64,000 bases of DNA, taken from NCBI RefSeq assembly GCF_000429365.1, contig NZ_AUBS01000001.1, forward strand, positions 248,001-312,000. The letters are read 5' to 3'. Shown one piece after another: positions 17,915 through 27,542 of this stretch (position 1 is its first letter; each line of letters begins with the position of its first letter). The notes under the pieces were generated by a model. The model ran no database searches. It was not told the DNA's origin and was given only the letters and a program-made list of their open reading frames with translations. Position numbers and translations under genes: made by a program. This DNA is from Pseudodonghicola xiamenensis DSM 18339. GTDB lineage: Bacteria > Pseudomonadota > Alphaproteobacteria > Rhodobacterales > Rhodobacteraceae.

Positions 17915-18721
17915 ATGGAAAAGCAACTGGGGGCGCCGCCGCTCAGGCCGATGACTTTTGCCATGCTGGCAGAGGCTCTGGCCTGCGGTTGGGCCGATTT
18001 TCGCCGCGCGCCGCTCTGCGGGGTGATCTTTGCGGGGGTCTATGTTCTGGCCGGCTGGGCCATGCTGGCCGTGACCTATGCCACCGGCACCACCTTTTGG
18101 CTGGTTCTGGCGGGGATCGGCTTTCCCCTGCTGGGGCCCTTCGCGGCGGTGGGGCTTTACGAGATTTCCCATCGGCTGGAGCGGGGAGAGCCGTTGCGGT
18201 TCGGTCCGGTGATGGGGGTGGTGCTGCATCAGCGGCGCCGGCAATTGCCGTCGATCTGCGCCGTTATTGTGATGGTGTTCCTGTTCTGGTTCTTCCTTGG
18301 GCACATGATCTTTGCCTTGTTTCTTGGGCTTTCGACGATGACCAATATCTCCAGCTCCTTCGAAGTGTTCATGACGGTGGACGGGATGAAGATGCTGGCC
18401 TTCGGCACCTTGGTGGGCGCGCTCTTCGCCTTGCTCGTCTACATGATCACTGTGCTGTCGCTGCCGATCCTGCTGGATCGCGAGGTCGATTTCGTCACCG
18501 CCATGATCACCAGTTTTGCCTATGTGCGCGATAACCCCGTCACCATGATCAGCTGGGGGGCCTTGGTTGCGGCGCTTACCTTCGTGGCGATGGTTCCGGG
18601 GTTTCTGGGTCTTCTGATCGTCTTGCCACTGTTGGGGCATGCGACCTGGCATGTCTATCGTCTGGCGCGTCAGCCCGAGACGGCGACCGCGGGCACATCG
18701 ACCGGAAGGGAACGGGCCTGA
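17915..18721 (+). CDS. DUF2189 multi-pass membrane protein
   Basis: 268 residues with about six hydrophobic segments, including [57 protein letters not shown] and [20 protein letters not shown]. The pattern [19 protein letters not shown] and the overall length match the DUF2189 family, of unknown function, common in alphaproteobacteria. A strong GGGAGGAGG site precedes ATG 17915, 30 bases after the amidase stop, so it is probably cotranscribed with it. It ends 11 bases from the convergent XRE gene. Confidence 0.8.
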   Translation: MEKQLGAPPLRPMTFAMLAEALACGWADFRRAPLCGVIFAGVYVLAGWAMLAVTYATGTTFWLVLAGIGFPLLGPFAAVGLYEISHRLERGEPLRFGPVMGVVLHQRRRQLPSICAVIVMVFLFWFFLGHMIFALFLGLSTMTNISSSFEVFMTVDGMKMLAFGTLVGALFALLVYMITVLSLPILLDREVDFVTAMITSFAYVRDNPVTMISWGALVAALTFVAMVPGFLGLLIVLPLLGHATWHVYRLARQPETATAGTSTGRERA

Positions 18722-18732
18722 TCTGGCAGGGG

Positions 18733-19530
18733 CTATCTGAACGGCGTGTCGATCTGGAGCAGGCGACGGTGAAATGGTAGCAGCCCGTCGGCGGTGACGA
18801 AACCGGAGCCGCGCGCGGCTTCGAGCGCGGGGCCGATCTTGCGGCCCAGATATTCAAAGGTCATCCGGGTCATGCGGGTGCTGGTCAGCGTTTCGCGCAT
18901 GGCACGGGTGGTATAGCCGACCCAGAAGTTGTTTTCGAAGGAAGGCACCCGGTACATGTAGTTGTAGGAGCCGGTCAGGCTGTTGCGCCGCGACAAGATC
19001 ATGGCGATACCGTCCTCCTGCAGAGAGATATAGCCGCGAAATTCCCGGGTGCGGGCGTCGCAGGGTAGGCCTTGCGCGCGCATCGCCTCTTTCGCCTCGA
19101 ACCCGCGCACCAGGGTCAGGCCGCCCTCGCGGAAGGCATAGATCAGACCGACCACGAATTGCGACTGGTCGGTGAAGCTGCGCCGTGAGAAGCGGTAGAA
19201 GCCTGAGGGGAGCTGTTGCTGTGAAATGGTGACCGAGGCTTTGCCCATGAATTCAGCCAGGAACGGGCTGCCGAGGAACTGGGTATTCTGGGTCAGCCCG
19301 TCGACCGGTTCCAACAGAATACGGGCATCGACATCGAAGAACTGGCAGATGCGGTCGAGCACGTCGGGGCGGGGAAAGCTTTCGCCCGAGAGGTAGCGAT
19401 TCAATTGCGTCCGGTTGATGCCCAACTGCCGGGAGAGATCCGAGATGGAGGCGTATTTCTTCGATAGAATGCGCAGGTTGGCGCCGAACATGTTGCGAAG
19501 CTCGGAGGGGGAACGCGAAGACTTGTACAT
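18733..19530 (-). CDS. XRE-family transcriptional regulator with a C-terminal sensor-like domain
   Basis: 265 residues. The helix-turn-helix spans about residues 12-65 (ISDLSRQLGINRTQLNRYLS, then GESFPRPDVLDRICQFFDVD). The remaining about 190 residues (SGFYRFSRRSFTDQSQFVVG; YISLQEDGIAMILSRRNSL) form a single domain I do not recognise; it could bind a ligand. ATG 19530 (MYKSSRSPSEL) is preferred to an upstream TTG. It is divergent from a small OB-like gene, and the 248-base space between them holds two dyads that may be its operators. The target genes are not known. Confidence 0.8.
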   Translation of the reverse strand: MYKSSRSPSELRNMFGANLRILSKKYASISDLSRQLGINRTQLNRYLSGESFPRPDVLDRICQFFDVDARILLEPVDGLTQNTQFLGSPFLAEFMGKASVTISQQQLPSGFYRFSRRSFTDQSQFVVGLIYAFREGGLTLVRGFEAKEAMRAQGLPCDARTREFRGYISLQEDGIAMILSRRNSLTGSYNYMYRVPSFENNFWVGYTTRAMRETLTSTRMTRMTFEYLGRKIGPALEAARGSGFVTADGLLPFHRRLLQIDTPFR

Positions 19531-19560
19531 GGCGGCACCAGGTCGGTAAGAAAGCAATTT

Positions 19561-19583
19561 CTGCGAATGATAATCTATCGCAG
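19561..19583. promoter_or_regulatory. Dyad upstream of the XRE regulator gene (candidate operator)
   Basis: Perfect arms CTGCGA (19561-19566) and TCGCAG (19578-19583) with an 11-base AT-rich spacer, 31-53 bases upstream of the regulator's start codon. The position is right for autoregulation. Confidence 0.45.
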
Positions 19584-19661
19584 GTTGAGCTCGGCTATTG
19601 CCAGTTTCCTCTAAAATGGTACAGAATTACTGGACATGCAACAGAGACCTGACGCTAATTA

Positions 19662-19754
19662 AGGTCAATTCTGTCTTTGTCTGACACAAATTTCTCCACC
19701 CCGATACGGTTTTTCCCATATTACGGTCGCCCGGTTTTGTCCCAGAATTGACCT
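19662..19754. promoter_or_regulatory. 12-bp inverted repeat between divergent XRE and small-protein genes
   Basis: AGGTCAATTCTG (19662-19673) and its exact reverse complement CAGAATTGACCT (19743-19754) are 69 bases apart. A related half-site CAGAATTAC lies at 19622-19630. The right arm is 24 bases before the start of the small gene. Candidate paired operator sites or an RNA long-range pairing. Confidence 0.5.
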
Positions 19755-19778
19755 CATGTGCGGAGCGGGGTTCGGACA

Positions 19779-20156
19779 ATGTTTGGTGTAGTTCTTTGGA
19801 GTGATTCAGCGGACCGCAAGGCGGTAATCTGGTGCGAAGACCACGGCGAGCTGGCGTATTATCGGCAGTCGGCGCCGGGGGAAAGGGTGGCCTTCGATGT
19901 CGGCGACTGGGTTCAGTTCGACGTGACGATGGAGAGCCATATGCGGTACGCCCATAATCCGCGGCTGGTGGCTGAGGGGATGTTCGATGGGTTGCCGCAG
20001 TCTCTGACGGGCGCGTCGGAGGCGGGGGCAGAGCGGGCGGTCGTGCGGCCGATTCCGACACCGCCAGGGGCGGAGGTGATCCGCTTTTCCCTTGATCGAA
20101 AACGCGGAAAGAAAAACATGGTGACGAATACGGACTGGGCCTGCAACCGGGCCTAG
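19779..20156 (+). CDS. Small conserved-looking protein with an OB/cold-shock-like N-terminus
   Basis: 125 residues, not recognised with certainty. The N-terminal pattern GVVLWSDSADRKAVIWCED ... VGDWVQFDV is reminiscent of cold-shock/S1 domains (GxVxWF ... GDxVxFDV), so an RNA- or ssDNA-binding OB fold is possible. The C-terminal third is basic (FSLDRKRGKKN). ATG 19779 is chosen because the domain starts there. It is divergent from the XRE regulator, which may control it. Function is inference only. Confidence 0.6.
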   Translation: MFGVVLWSDSADRKAVIWCEDHGELAYYRQSAPGERVAFDVGDWVQFDVTMESHMRYAHNPRLVAEGMFDGLPQSLTGASEAGAERAVVRPIPTPPGAEVIRFSLDRKRGKKNMVTNTDWACNRA

Positions 20157-20192
20157 GATCGTCATATTCGGGTCTGGTGGGGGACGGACGGG

Positions 20193-20226
20193 CCGACGTC
20201 CGGGGAACAAGTTCTCCGGACGTCGG
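20193..20226. terminator. Strong hairpin between convergent genes
   Basis: A 15-bp stem (one G-T pair) with a CAAG loop: left arm CCGACGTCCGGGGAA, right arm TTCTCCGGACGTCGG. It lies between the convergent small OB-like gene and ilvH. There is no T-run, so it may stop transcripts with Rho or protect 3' ends from both sides. Confidence 0.5.
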
Positions 20227-20297
20227 TTCGAAACGCCGCCCCGTGCCTGACTGCCGTTTGGCTGCCGGCGGGGACGATGCGCTGAGGAGGATGTGTT

Positions 20298-20858
20298 TCA
20301 GTCGCCGCGCAGAAGTGCGGCCACGCCAGTACGGGCCACTTCGGTCAGCCCCAGCGGCCGCATCAGATCGGCGAAGGCGTCGATCTTCTCCGGGGCGCCG
20401 GTGATCTCGAAGATGAAGCTGCTCAGCGTGCTGTCGACCACGTTTGCGCGGAAGATATCCGCCAGCCGCAGGGCCTCGACCCGCTTGTCGCCTTGGCCGA
20501 CCACCTTCAGGATCGCCAGTTCGCGTTCGACCGAGGCGCCATCCACGGTGAGGTCGTGCACCTCATGCACCGGTACGATGCGGCCAAGCTGGGCCTTGAT
20601 CTGTTCGATCACCTGAGGCGTGCCGGTGGTGACGATGGTGATGCGCGACCGGTGGCCGGTATGATCAACCTCGGCCACCGTGAGGCTGTCGATGTTATAG
20701 CCACGGCCCGAGAACAGGCCGATGACCCGGGCCAACACACCGGGTTCGTTTTCCACCAGCACCGCCAGCGTGTGGCGTTCGATCACGTCGGAGAAAGTGG
20801 GGCGCAGGTTATAGGCGGAATGCTTGCTTGCGCCTTTTTTAATATGTAGGGCAGACAT
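20298..20858 (-). CDS. ilvH: Acetolactate synthase small (regulatory) subunit
   Basis: 186 residues. The N-terminal ACT domain (HTLAVLVENEPGVLARVIGLFSGRGYNIDSL) binds valine for feedback inhibition. The C-terminal ALS_ss domain follows (DLTVDGASVERELAILKV; FRANVVDSTLSSFIFEITG). It activates and regulates the IlvB catalytic subunit in branched-chain amino-acid synthesis. The start at 20858 has AAGGAAAGGGA upstream. It lies 74 bases after ilvB in the same transcript, separated by two perfect AT-rich palindromes. Confidence 0.97.
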   Translation of the reverse strand: MSALHIKKGASKHSAYNLRPTFSDVIERHTLAVLVENEPGVLARVIGLFSGRGYNIDSLTVAEVDHTGHRSRITIVTTGTPQVIEQIKAQLGRIVPVHEVHDLTVDGASVERELAILKVVGQGDKRVEALRLADIFRANVVDSTLSSFIFEITGAPEKIDAFADLMRPLGLTEVARTGVAALLRGD

Positions 20859-20886
20859 CTTGTCCCTTTCCTTGTCTCGCAGATCG

Positions 20887-20932
20887 CCAAGAAAATTCGA
20901 ATTTTCTTGGCAAAATTCTTCGAAGAATTTTG
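20887..20932. repeat. Two adjacent perfect AT-rich palindromes between ilvB and ilvH
   Basis: Palindrome 1 (20887-20910, 24 bases) has arms CCAAGAAAATTC / GAATTTTCTTGG. Palindrome 2 (20911-20932, 22 bases) has arms CAAAATTCTTC / GAAGAATTTTG. Both are exact and they abut each other and the ilvB stop codon. A related pair lies at 44809-44854 after moxR. They may set ilvB/ilvH stoichiometry by processing or partial termination. Confidence 0.85.
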
Positions 20933-22684
<1,752 letters not shown>

Positions 22685-22752
22685 CTGCTTTGCTCCATCC
22701 GCGACATCGTTTGCCTCTTTGGGCTTGCCTTGCTGGCCTCGGGGGTCAGCGC

Positions 22753-22780
22753 AAAAAAAAACCCTCGTTGTGAACGAGGG
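22753..22780 (-). terminator. ilvB attenuator terminator
   Basis: On the minus strand, CCCTCGTT-GTG-AACGAGGG-like arms followed by nine T residues: a textbook intrinsic terminator placed between the leader peptide and ilvB. An alternative hairpin GCGCATGGG (22780-22788) / CCCATGCGC (22814-22822) just upstream overlaps the end of the leader frame and shares a base with the terminator, as a pause structure would. Confidence 0.88.
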
Positions 22781-22806
22781 CGCATGGGTCAGATTATGGT
22801 CTACCG

Positions 22807-22854
22807 TTACCGGCCCATGCGCTTGGATCCTACAATTACGATTAGTGCGGCCAT
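22807..22854 (-). CDS. ilv leader peptide (attenuation)
   Basis: A 15-residue leader, MAALIVIVGSKRMGR, with five consecutive branched-chain codons (Leu-Ile-Val-Ile-Val). It has an AGGAG ribosome site and starts 29 bases after the promoter -10 box. Its stop lies within the pause-hairpin region. Ribosome stalling at these codons when charged Leu, Ile or Val tRNA is short should prevent the terminator at 22753 from forming and allow ilvBH transcription. Confidence 0.88.
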   Translation of the reverse strand: MAALIVIVGSKRMGR

Positions 22855-22882
22855 GGCCACGGGCTCCTCTTTGCTGCGGCGC

Positions 22883-22911
22883 AGATTAGGAGCGGGCGCA
22901 AGGGGCGTCAA
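22883..22911 (-). promoter_or_regulatory. Promoter of the ilv leader-ilvB-ilvH operon
   Basis: Minus-strand TTGACG (22911-22906), 17-base spacer, TAATCT (22888-22883). The leader peptide ATG follows at 22854, giving an expected transcription start near 22876. Confidence 0.78.
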
Positions 22912-23015
22912 CCTGCAAAATGGGATTAAAATGTCGCTCTCTGCGGCAAAACGTTTCATTTGTTGCTTGGGTCGCGGGAAGTCGGGAAATTTCCGGCAAT
23001 CTAGGGCTGTGGGCC

Positions 23016-23693
23016 TTACAGGCGAACGACTCCGGTGCCTTGCAGAACGCCATGTTCCAGCGCGTAGCGCGTCAGCCCTGCGGTCGAGGAAATGCCAAGC
23101 TTGCGCTTGATGTTCTTGCGGTGGGTCTCGACCGTGCGGACCGAGATATCGAGCAGCTGCGCCACCTCCTTGTTGGATTTGCCCTGGGCAAGCTGCAACA
23201 GGATGGTCTGTTCACGGTCGGTCAGCTGTTCCCGTTCGCCCCCGGCCACCGGCGCCAGCGATCCGAGCGCACCGGTGCAGAAGTACTGCTCGCCGCGCAT
23301 TACCGCGTCGATCGCCTGCTTGATCTCCTCCGTGGGCACGTCCTTGAGCACATAACCCACCGCGCCATGCGAGACGGCAGAAGAGACATATTCCGGGCTG
23401 TTGTGCATCGACAGGATCAGGATGCGGGCGTTCGGTGCCCGTTCCAGCAGCATTTCCGTGGCACTCAGTCCGCCAAGACGGGGCATGTTCAGATCCATCA
23501 GGATCACGTCGGGCGCAAGCGCCTGCGCCCGGTCCACCGCCTCTTGCCCGTCGCAGAGTGCCCCGACCACCTCGATATCGTCATAGCTTTCCAGGATGGC
23601 TTCCAGCCCCTCGACCACCATGGGATGATCGTCGACGATCAGGATGCGCACGGGAGTGGAGGAGGCGGGCCGGTCCGGCTCGGCAAGGGTCAT
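23016..23693 (-). CDS. NarL/FixJ-type two-component response regulator
   Basis: 225 residues. Receiver domain at about residues 15-130, with the acidic pair DD21-22, phospho-acceptor D67 in DVILMDLNMP and the lysine in VGYVLKDVP. LuxR-type helix-turn-helix in about the last 65 residues (LTDREQTILLQLAQGKSNKE; VRTVETHRKNIKRKLG). Its start overlaps the kinase stop by four bases (ATGA), so the pair is translationally coupled. The divergent TRAP operon is the likely target; a 7-2-7 dyad at 25258 fits the NarL-family site. Confidence 0.93.
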   Translation of the reverse strand: MTLAEPDRPASSTPVRILIVDDHPMVVEGLEAILESYDDIEVVGALCDGQEAVDRAQALAPDVILMDLNMPRLGGLSATEMLLERAPNARILILSMHNSPEYVSSAVSHGAVGYVLKDVPTEEIKQAIDAVMRGEQYFCTGALGSLAPVAGGEREQLTDREQTILLQLAQGKSNKEVAQLLDISVRTVETHRKNIKRKLGISSTAGLTRYALEHGVLQGTGVVRL

Positions 23694-25123
23694 GTGGCGG
23701 CGTCCATATTGTTGGTTTGGGTGTCTTCGGGGGGCAGCAGGTGGCTCAGAGGCAGATGGGCCTGAATCTCGGTGCCGCCATGCGCGCCGCGTGATGACAG
23801 AATGCGCAATGTGCCGTCAAGCTGCTCGACCCGTTCCTGCATGTTGCGCAGGCCCAGACCGGGGCCTTTACGGTCGGCCTGGGCGGGCAGGCCGCGGCCG
23901 TTGTCGGAAATGGTCAGTGTCACCCCTTTCTTATGCGCCCGCAGATGCAGCTGTACGAGGGTGGCGCCAGAGTGGCGTTCGATATTGGTGAGCGCCTCTT
24001 GGGCGATACGATAGAGGGCGATCTTGGCCTCCTGATCCAGGCGGTTGCGGAACACCACGGTCGAGAAACTGACGGGGATGCCTGTCTGGTCCTGAAAGGT
24101 CTCGGCCAGCGCCTTCAGGGCCGGACCCAGGCCCAGATCGTCCAGCACGCCGGGGCGCAGATCGCGGCTGATGCGGCGCACCTCTGAAATCGCGTTGCCA
24201 AGATAATCTATTCCTTTGTCGAGCGGTATCAGCGCCTTTTCGGGGGCGCCTCGCGCCAGACGTCGCCTCGCGTTGTCGAGCGCATAGCGCACACCGACCA
24301 GGATCTGGCTGATGCCGTCGTGCAATTCGCGCGCGACGCGGCGGCGTTCTTCCTCCTGGGCATCAAAGACCCGCTGGGTCAGCTTCTTCAGCTTGGCGTC
24401 GGCCAGCCGGCGTTCGTGGATGTTCAGCGTCAGCCCCGATGAAAAGACCAGAAGCAACGCCGCCAGCGTGATGACACCGATATAGAGAAAGGTGCGCCGG
24501 ATGCGGGCCTGCACCTCGGCGCGGGAGGCGGTGATCGAGGCCAGGACGTCGTCGATGTAGACCCCGGTTCCCACCACCCATTGCCAGTCCTGCAAGCCCA
24601 GAACATAGGTGATCATCCGGGCGTCTTCCCCGGTAGAGGGCTTGGGCCAGAGATGTTCGTGCCAGCCCGCGCCATGGCGGGCGATGCGGATGAACTCGTC
24701 GACGATGGGGGTGCCTTCGCTGTCCTTGAGACCGGCCCAGTTGCGGCCGATGAATTCGGTCTGGCGCGGTGAAACCAGATTGTTGCCGTCGTAATCATAG
24801 ACGAAGAAGAAGCCTTCCTCGCCATAGATCATTGCCGACAGGATTTGCAGCACCCGCTCCTTGGAACGTTCGTCATCGGGCGCGGCGGGGCCATAGATGA
24901 AATAGAACGCGTTGCGGGCCTGGGTGACGTAATTGCGCAGCTCCTGCTTCTTGGCCTCGATCAGCTTGGTTTCCAGAGACTTGATTTCGCTTTCGGCCAG
25001 TTGGCGCGCCTGGCCTGCCACCAGAAGGGCAATCGCACTGGCGGCCAGGACCAGCGGCAGCGCGGTCAGCAGGAACAGCTTTTGCGGATAGCTCAATGAC
25101 AGGCGGAAGGGCAGTCGCGACAT
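23690..25123 (-). CDS. Sensor histidine kinase with periplasmic Cache domain
   Basis: 477 residues. Membrane segments at about 14-37 and 212-234 enclose a single Cache-type sensor (FFFVYDYDGNNLVSPRQTEF; LQDWQWVVGTGVYIDDVLAS), the fold that often binds small organic acids. HisKA_3 dimerisation region with H268 in RELHDGISQILVG, then HATPase_c (ISDNGRGLP; GLGLRNMQERVEQLDG). Partner of the NarL-type regulator downstream. Being divergent from a TRAP transporter, it probably senses the substrate carried by that transporter or a related carboxylate. Confidence 0.93.
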   Translation of the reverse strand: MSRLPFRLSLSYPQKLFLLTALPLVLAASAIALLVAGQARQLAESEIKSLETKLIEAKKQELRNYVTQARNAFYFIYGPAAPDDERSKERVLQILSAMIYGEEGFFFVYDYDGNNLVSPRQTEFIGRNWAGLKDSEGTPIVDEFIRIARHGAGWHEHLWPKPSTGEDARMITYVLGLQDWQWVVGTGVYIDDVLASITASRAEVQARIRRTFLYIGVITLAALLLVFSSGLTLNIHERRLADAKLKKLTQRVFDAQEEERRRVARELHDGISQILVGVRYALDNARRRLARGAPEKALIPLDKGIDYLGNAISEVRRISRDLRPGVLDDLGLGPALKALAETFQDQTGIPVSFSTVVFRNRLDQEAKIALYRIAQEALTNIERHSGATLVQLHLRAHKKGVTLTISDNGRGLPAQADRKGPGLGLRNMQERVEQLDGTLRILSSRGAHGGTEIQAHLPLSHLLPPEDTQTNNMDAAT

Positions 25124-25257
25124 GGGCGCACAATCGCGCAGAGCCGGAATCGAATCAATGGGCCAGATTGCTGTGTGTCAAAGCCGGGGGGCTGCGTAAA
25201 ACTTATGCGTAAAAAGCGGTCAGTATGGCCGGTTTCGCGCAGATTTCCCGCATCGTC

Positions 25258-25273
25258 TACCGAGTACTTGGTA
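25258..25273. promoter_or_regulatory. Candidate NarL-family 7-2-7 operator
   Basis: TACCGAG-TA-CTTGGTA: inverted heptamers with a 2-base spacer, the spacing used by NarL-type regulators, about 90 bases before the TRAP binding-protein gene. A direct repeat TGCGTAAAA (25193-25201 and 25206-25214, period 13) lies further upstream in the same 239-base divergent region. No clear -35/-10 pair was found here. Confidence 0.4.
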
Positions 25274-25362
25274 TTCCGCGACACCGGTCGACCGGATAAC
25301 TTGCTCCGATCTGCCCCGCCTCCGGTGGGGCCGAGATCTGTTTCAAGGGGAGGAAAACCGTA

Positions 25363-26451
25363 ATGGATCGTCGCTCGTTTCTGAAAAACTCCGCTCTAGG
25401 GGGCACTGCTGCAGCCGCCACCGCCCTGGCCGCGCCGGCCTATGCGCAGGGCAAGCGTACCCTGACGCTGGTCACCACCTGGGGCCGCGGTCTGGCCGGC
25501 GTGCATGACAGCGCGCAATATGCCGCCGACATGATCACCGCCATGAGCGATGGCGATCTGACTGTCGAGGTGAAGGCCGCGGGCGAGTTGGTCGGTGCGT
25601 TTGAAGTCTTCGATGCCGTCTCTTCGGGGCAGGCCGACATGTATCATGGTGTCGACTATTACTTCCTGGGGCAGCACCCGGCGCTCTCGTTCTTCTCGAA
25701 CGTGCCCTTTGGCATGACCTTCCAAGAATTCAACAACTGGTACTATCACCAGGGCGGTCAGGAGCTGCAGGACCAAGTGTCGGAAATCTTCGGCCTGAAG
25801 ACCTTTGCCACCGGCAACACCGGCCCGCAGTCGGGCGGCTGGTTCCGCAAGGAAATCCATGGCCCCGAAGATTTCCAGGGCCTCAAGTTCCGGATGCCGG
25901 GGCAGGGTGGTCTGGTGCTGGGCAAGCTGGGCGCCAGCGTGCAGAACCTTCCCGGCTCGGAAGTGTATCAGGCGCTGTCTTCGGGCGCGATCGACGGCAC
26001 CGAGTGGATCGGTCCCTGGGCCGACGAAAAGGCCGGTTTCCAGGAGATCACCAAGATCTATTACACCGCCGGCTTCCATGAATCCGGTCCGAACCTGTCG
26101 CTGGCGATGAACCGCGACGTTTATGACTCGCTGACCCCGGCACAGAAGCAGATCGTGGCGCAGACCGCCGCGGCCTCGAACATCTGGACGATGTCGCTGT
26201 TCATGGCCAACAACGCTTCGGCGCTGCAGCGTCTGCAGGCCTCGGGCGTGAAGATCATGGAATTCCCGGATTCGGTGTGGGATGCCTTCGGCAAGGCCTC
26301 TGCCGAGGTGATCGCCGAGCATATGGACGATCCGCTCTATGCCGAGATTCACGATAGCTACATGAGCTCGATGAAGTCCTCGGCCGACTGGATCCAGCGG
26401 TCGGAAGGCACCTATACCCAGCAACGTAACCGCGTCATGGCTGCGATGTAA
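25363..26451 (+). CDS. TRAP transporter solute-binding protein (DctP family, TakP-like)
   Basis: Periplasmic binding protein of 362 residues with a Tat-type signal (MDRRSFLKNSALGG ... APAYAQ). The DctP fold is shown by AAGELVGAFEVFDAVSSGQA, the substrate arginine in KFRMPGQGG and SGAIDGTEWIGPWADEKAG. The last pattern and the GWFRKEI motif resemble TakP, which binds 2-oxo acids such as pyruvate, so a monocarboxylate or oxo acid is the likely ligand. First gene of the TRAP operon; an AGGGGAGG ribosome site precedes ATG 25363. Confidence 0.92.
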   Translation: MDRRSFLKNSALGGTAAAATALAAPAYAQGKRTLTLVTTWGRGLAGVHDSAQYAADMITAMSDGDLTVEVKAAGELVGAFEVFDAVSSGQADMYHGVDYYFLGQHPALSFFSNVPFGMTFQEFNNWYYHQGGQELQDQVSEIFGLKTFATGNTGPQSGGWFRKEIHGPEDFQGLKFRMPGQGGLVLGKLGASVQNLPGSEVYQALSSGAIDGTEWIGPWADEKAGFQEITKIYYTAGFHESGPNLSLAMNRDVYDSLTPAQKQIVAQTAAASNIWTMSLFMANNASALQRLQASGVKIMEFPDSVWDAFGKASAEVIAEHMDDPLYAEIHDSYMSSMKSSADWIQRSEGTYTQQRNRVMAAM

Positions 26452-26475
26452 TCGCATCCGCGCGCGCAATTCGGT

Positions 26476-26495
26476 CCCCGCCCCTCTGGGCGGGG
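26476..26495 (+). terminator. Intercistronic hairpin after the TRAP binding-protein gene
   Basis: CCCCGCCC-CTCT-GGGCGGGG followed by CCTTTTG, 25 bases after the stop. It probably protects the upstream message or terminates part of it, giving more binding protein than membrane subunits, as is usual in such operons. Confidence 0.55.
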
Positions 26496-26587
26496 CCTTT
26501 TGCCTTCCCGAGACGTGACGCCGGCACAGACTGGCGGCGTCTTGTGAAGGTTCGGCAATTTCGCAAAACGCGATGGGGAGACTAACC

Positions 26588-27523
26588 ATGCAGGATGGTG
26601 AGGTCGTAGGCCTGGCCGATGTATTTGCCGCCATCGGCCACGGGCTGGTGCTGCTGGCACAAAACATCGCCATGTCCTTCTACAATTTCGGCTATGCGGT
26701 GTCGCACCCGCAGCTCTGGCTGGACTGGTCCGATAAACAGGCGATCATGCGTTTCGTCTATTATGGTGGCTCGTCAGAGTTCTTCTTCGTGGTGTTCACG
26801 GCCTTTCTGCTGCTGACCATCGCCGGGCTGATCTGGCGCCCGGTCATGTGGGGCACGGTTCGGGTGCTCGAAGGTTTTGCCAACACGGTCGGACGGTTCT
26901 TTGCCTGGGCCGGTTTGCTGATGGTGTTGCAGCAGATCCTGATCGTCTTCGTTCAGCGCATCTTCGCCCGCCCCGATATCTCGATCGGGCTGGGCATTCC
27001 TATCGACATGGATATCAGTTGGTTTGCCGAGGAACTGAAGCTTTACAACGCCATGGTGGTCACCCTCTGCGTCGCTTACGCCTTCGTGCAAGGCTCTCAT
27101 GTGCGGGTCGATCTGTTCTATTCCGTCGTCAGCTATCGCACCAAGCGGATCATCGACATGGTCGGGTCTATGATCTTCATGATGCCGATGGCGGTGTTGG
27201 TCTGGCTCTATGGTTGGTTCTTCCTGTGGCGGCATCTGATCGTGCCGAAACCCTCGGCCAGCGATCAGCTCGACCGGTTGCTGATGAAGGCCCGGGCGCT
27301 GCGCTGGAACGTGGAAACCATCGGTTTCAGCCCGAATGGCTTCAACGGCTATTTCCTGTTCAAGATCCTGCTTTGCTGCTTTGCCGCGATGGTCTTCCTG
27401 CACGCGATTGCGGTGTTCTACCGGGCCTATCTCGAGTTCCGCGAAGGGCCGGAAAGCGAAAACAAATACCTCGACCGCGACACGCTCGGCGAGGGCGAAG
27501 AAGCCTACGAAGGCGCGCATTAA
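26588..27523 (+). CDS. TRAP transporter small permease (DctQ), enlarged form
   Basis: 311 residues, against about 160-230 for a typical DctQ. Membrane segments include SEFFFVVFTAFLLLTIAGLI, FFAWAGLLMVLQQILIVFV, MVVTLCVAYAFVQGSHVRVD (the family's core motif), MIFMMPMAVLVWLYGWFFLW and ILLCCFAAMVFLHAIAVFY. The extra length is an N-terminal membrane region and an amphipathic stretch around residue 130. ATG 26588 follows GGGGAGACT; an in-frame ATG at 26573 is less well placed. It lies 19 bases before the large permease gene. Confidence 0.88.
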   Translation: MQDGEVVGLADVFAAIGHGLVLLAQNIAMSFYNFGYAVSHPQLWLDWSDKQAIMRFVYYGGSSEFFFVVFTAFLLLTIAGLIWRPVMWGTVRVLEGFANTVGRFFAWAGLLMVLQQILIVFVQRIFARPDISIGLGIPIDMDISWFAEELKLYNAMVVTLCVAYAFVQGSHVRVDLFYSVVSYRTKRIIDMVGSMIFMMPMAVLVWLYGWFFLWRHLIVPKPSASDQLDRLLMKARALRWNVETIGFSPNGFNGYFLFKILLCCFAAMVFLHAIAVFYRAYLEFREGPESENKYLDRDTLGEGEEAYEGAH

Positions 27524-27542
27524 ACCTTAAAGGGCAGCTCAC

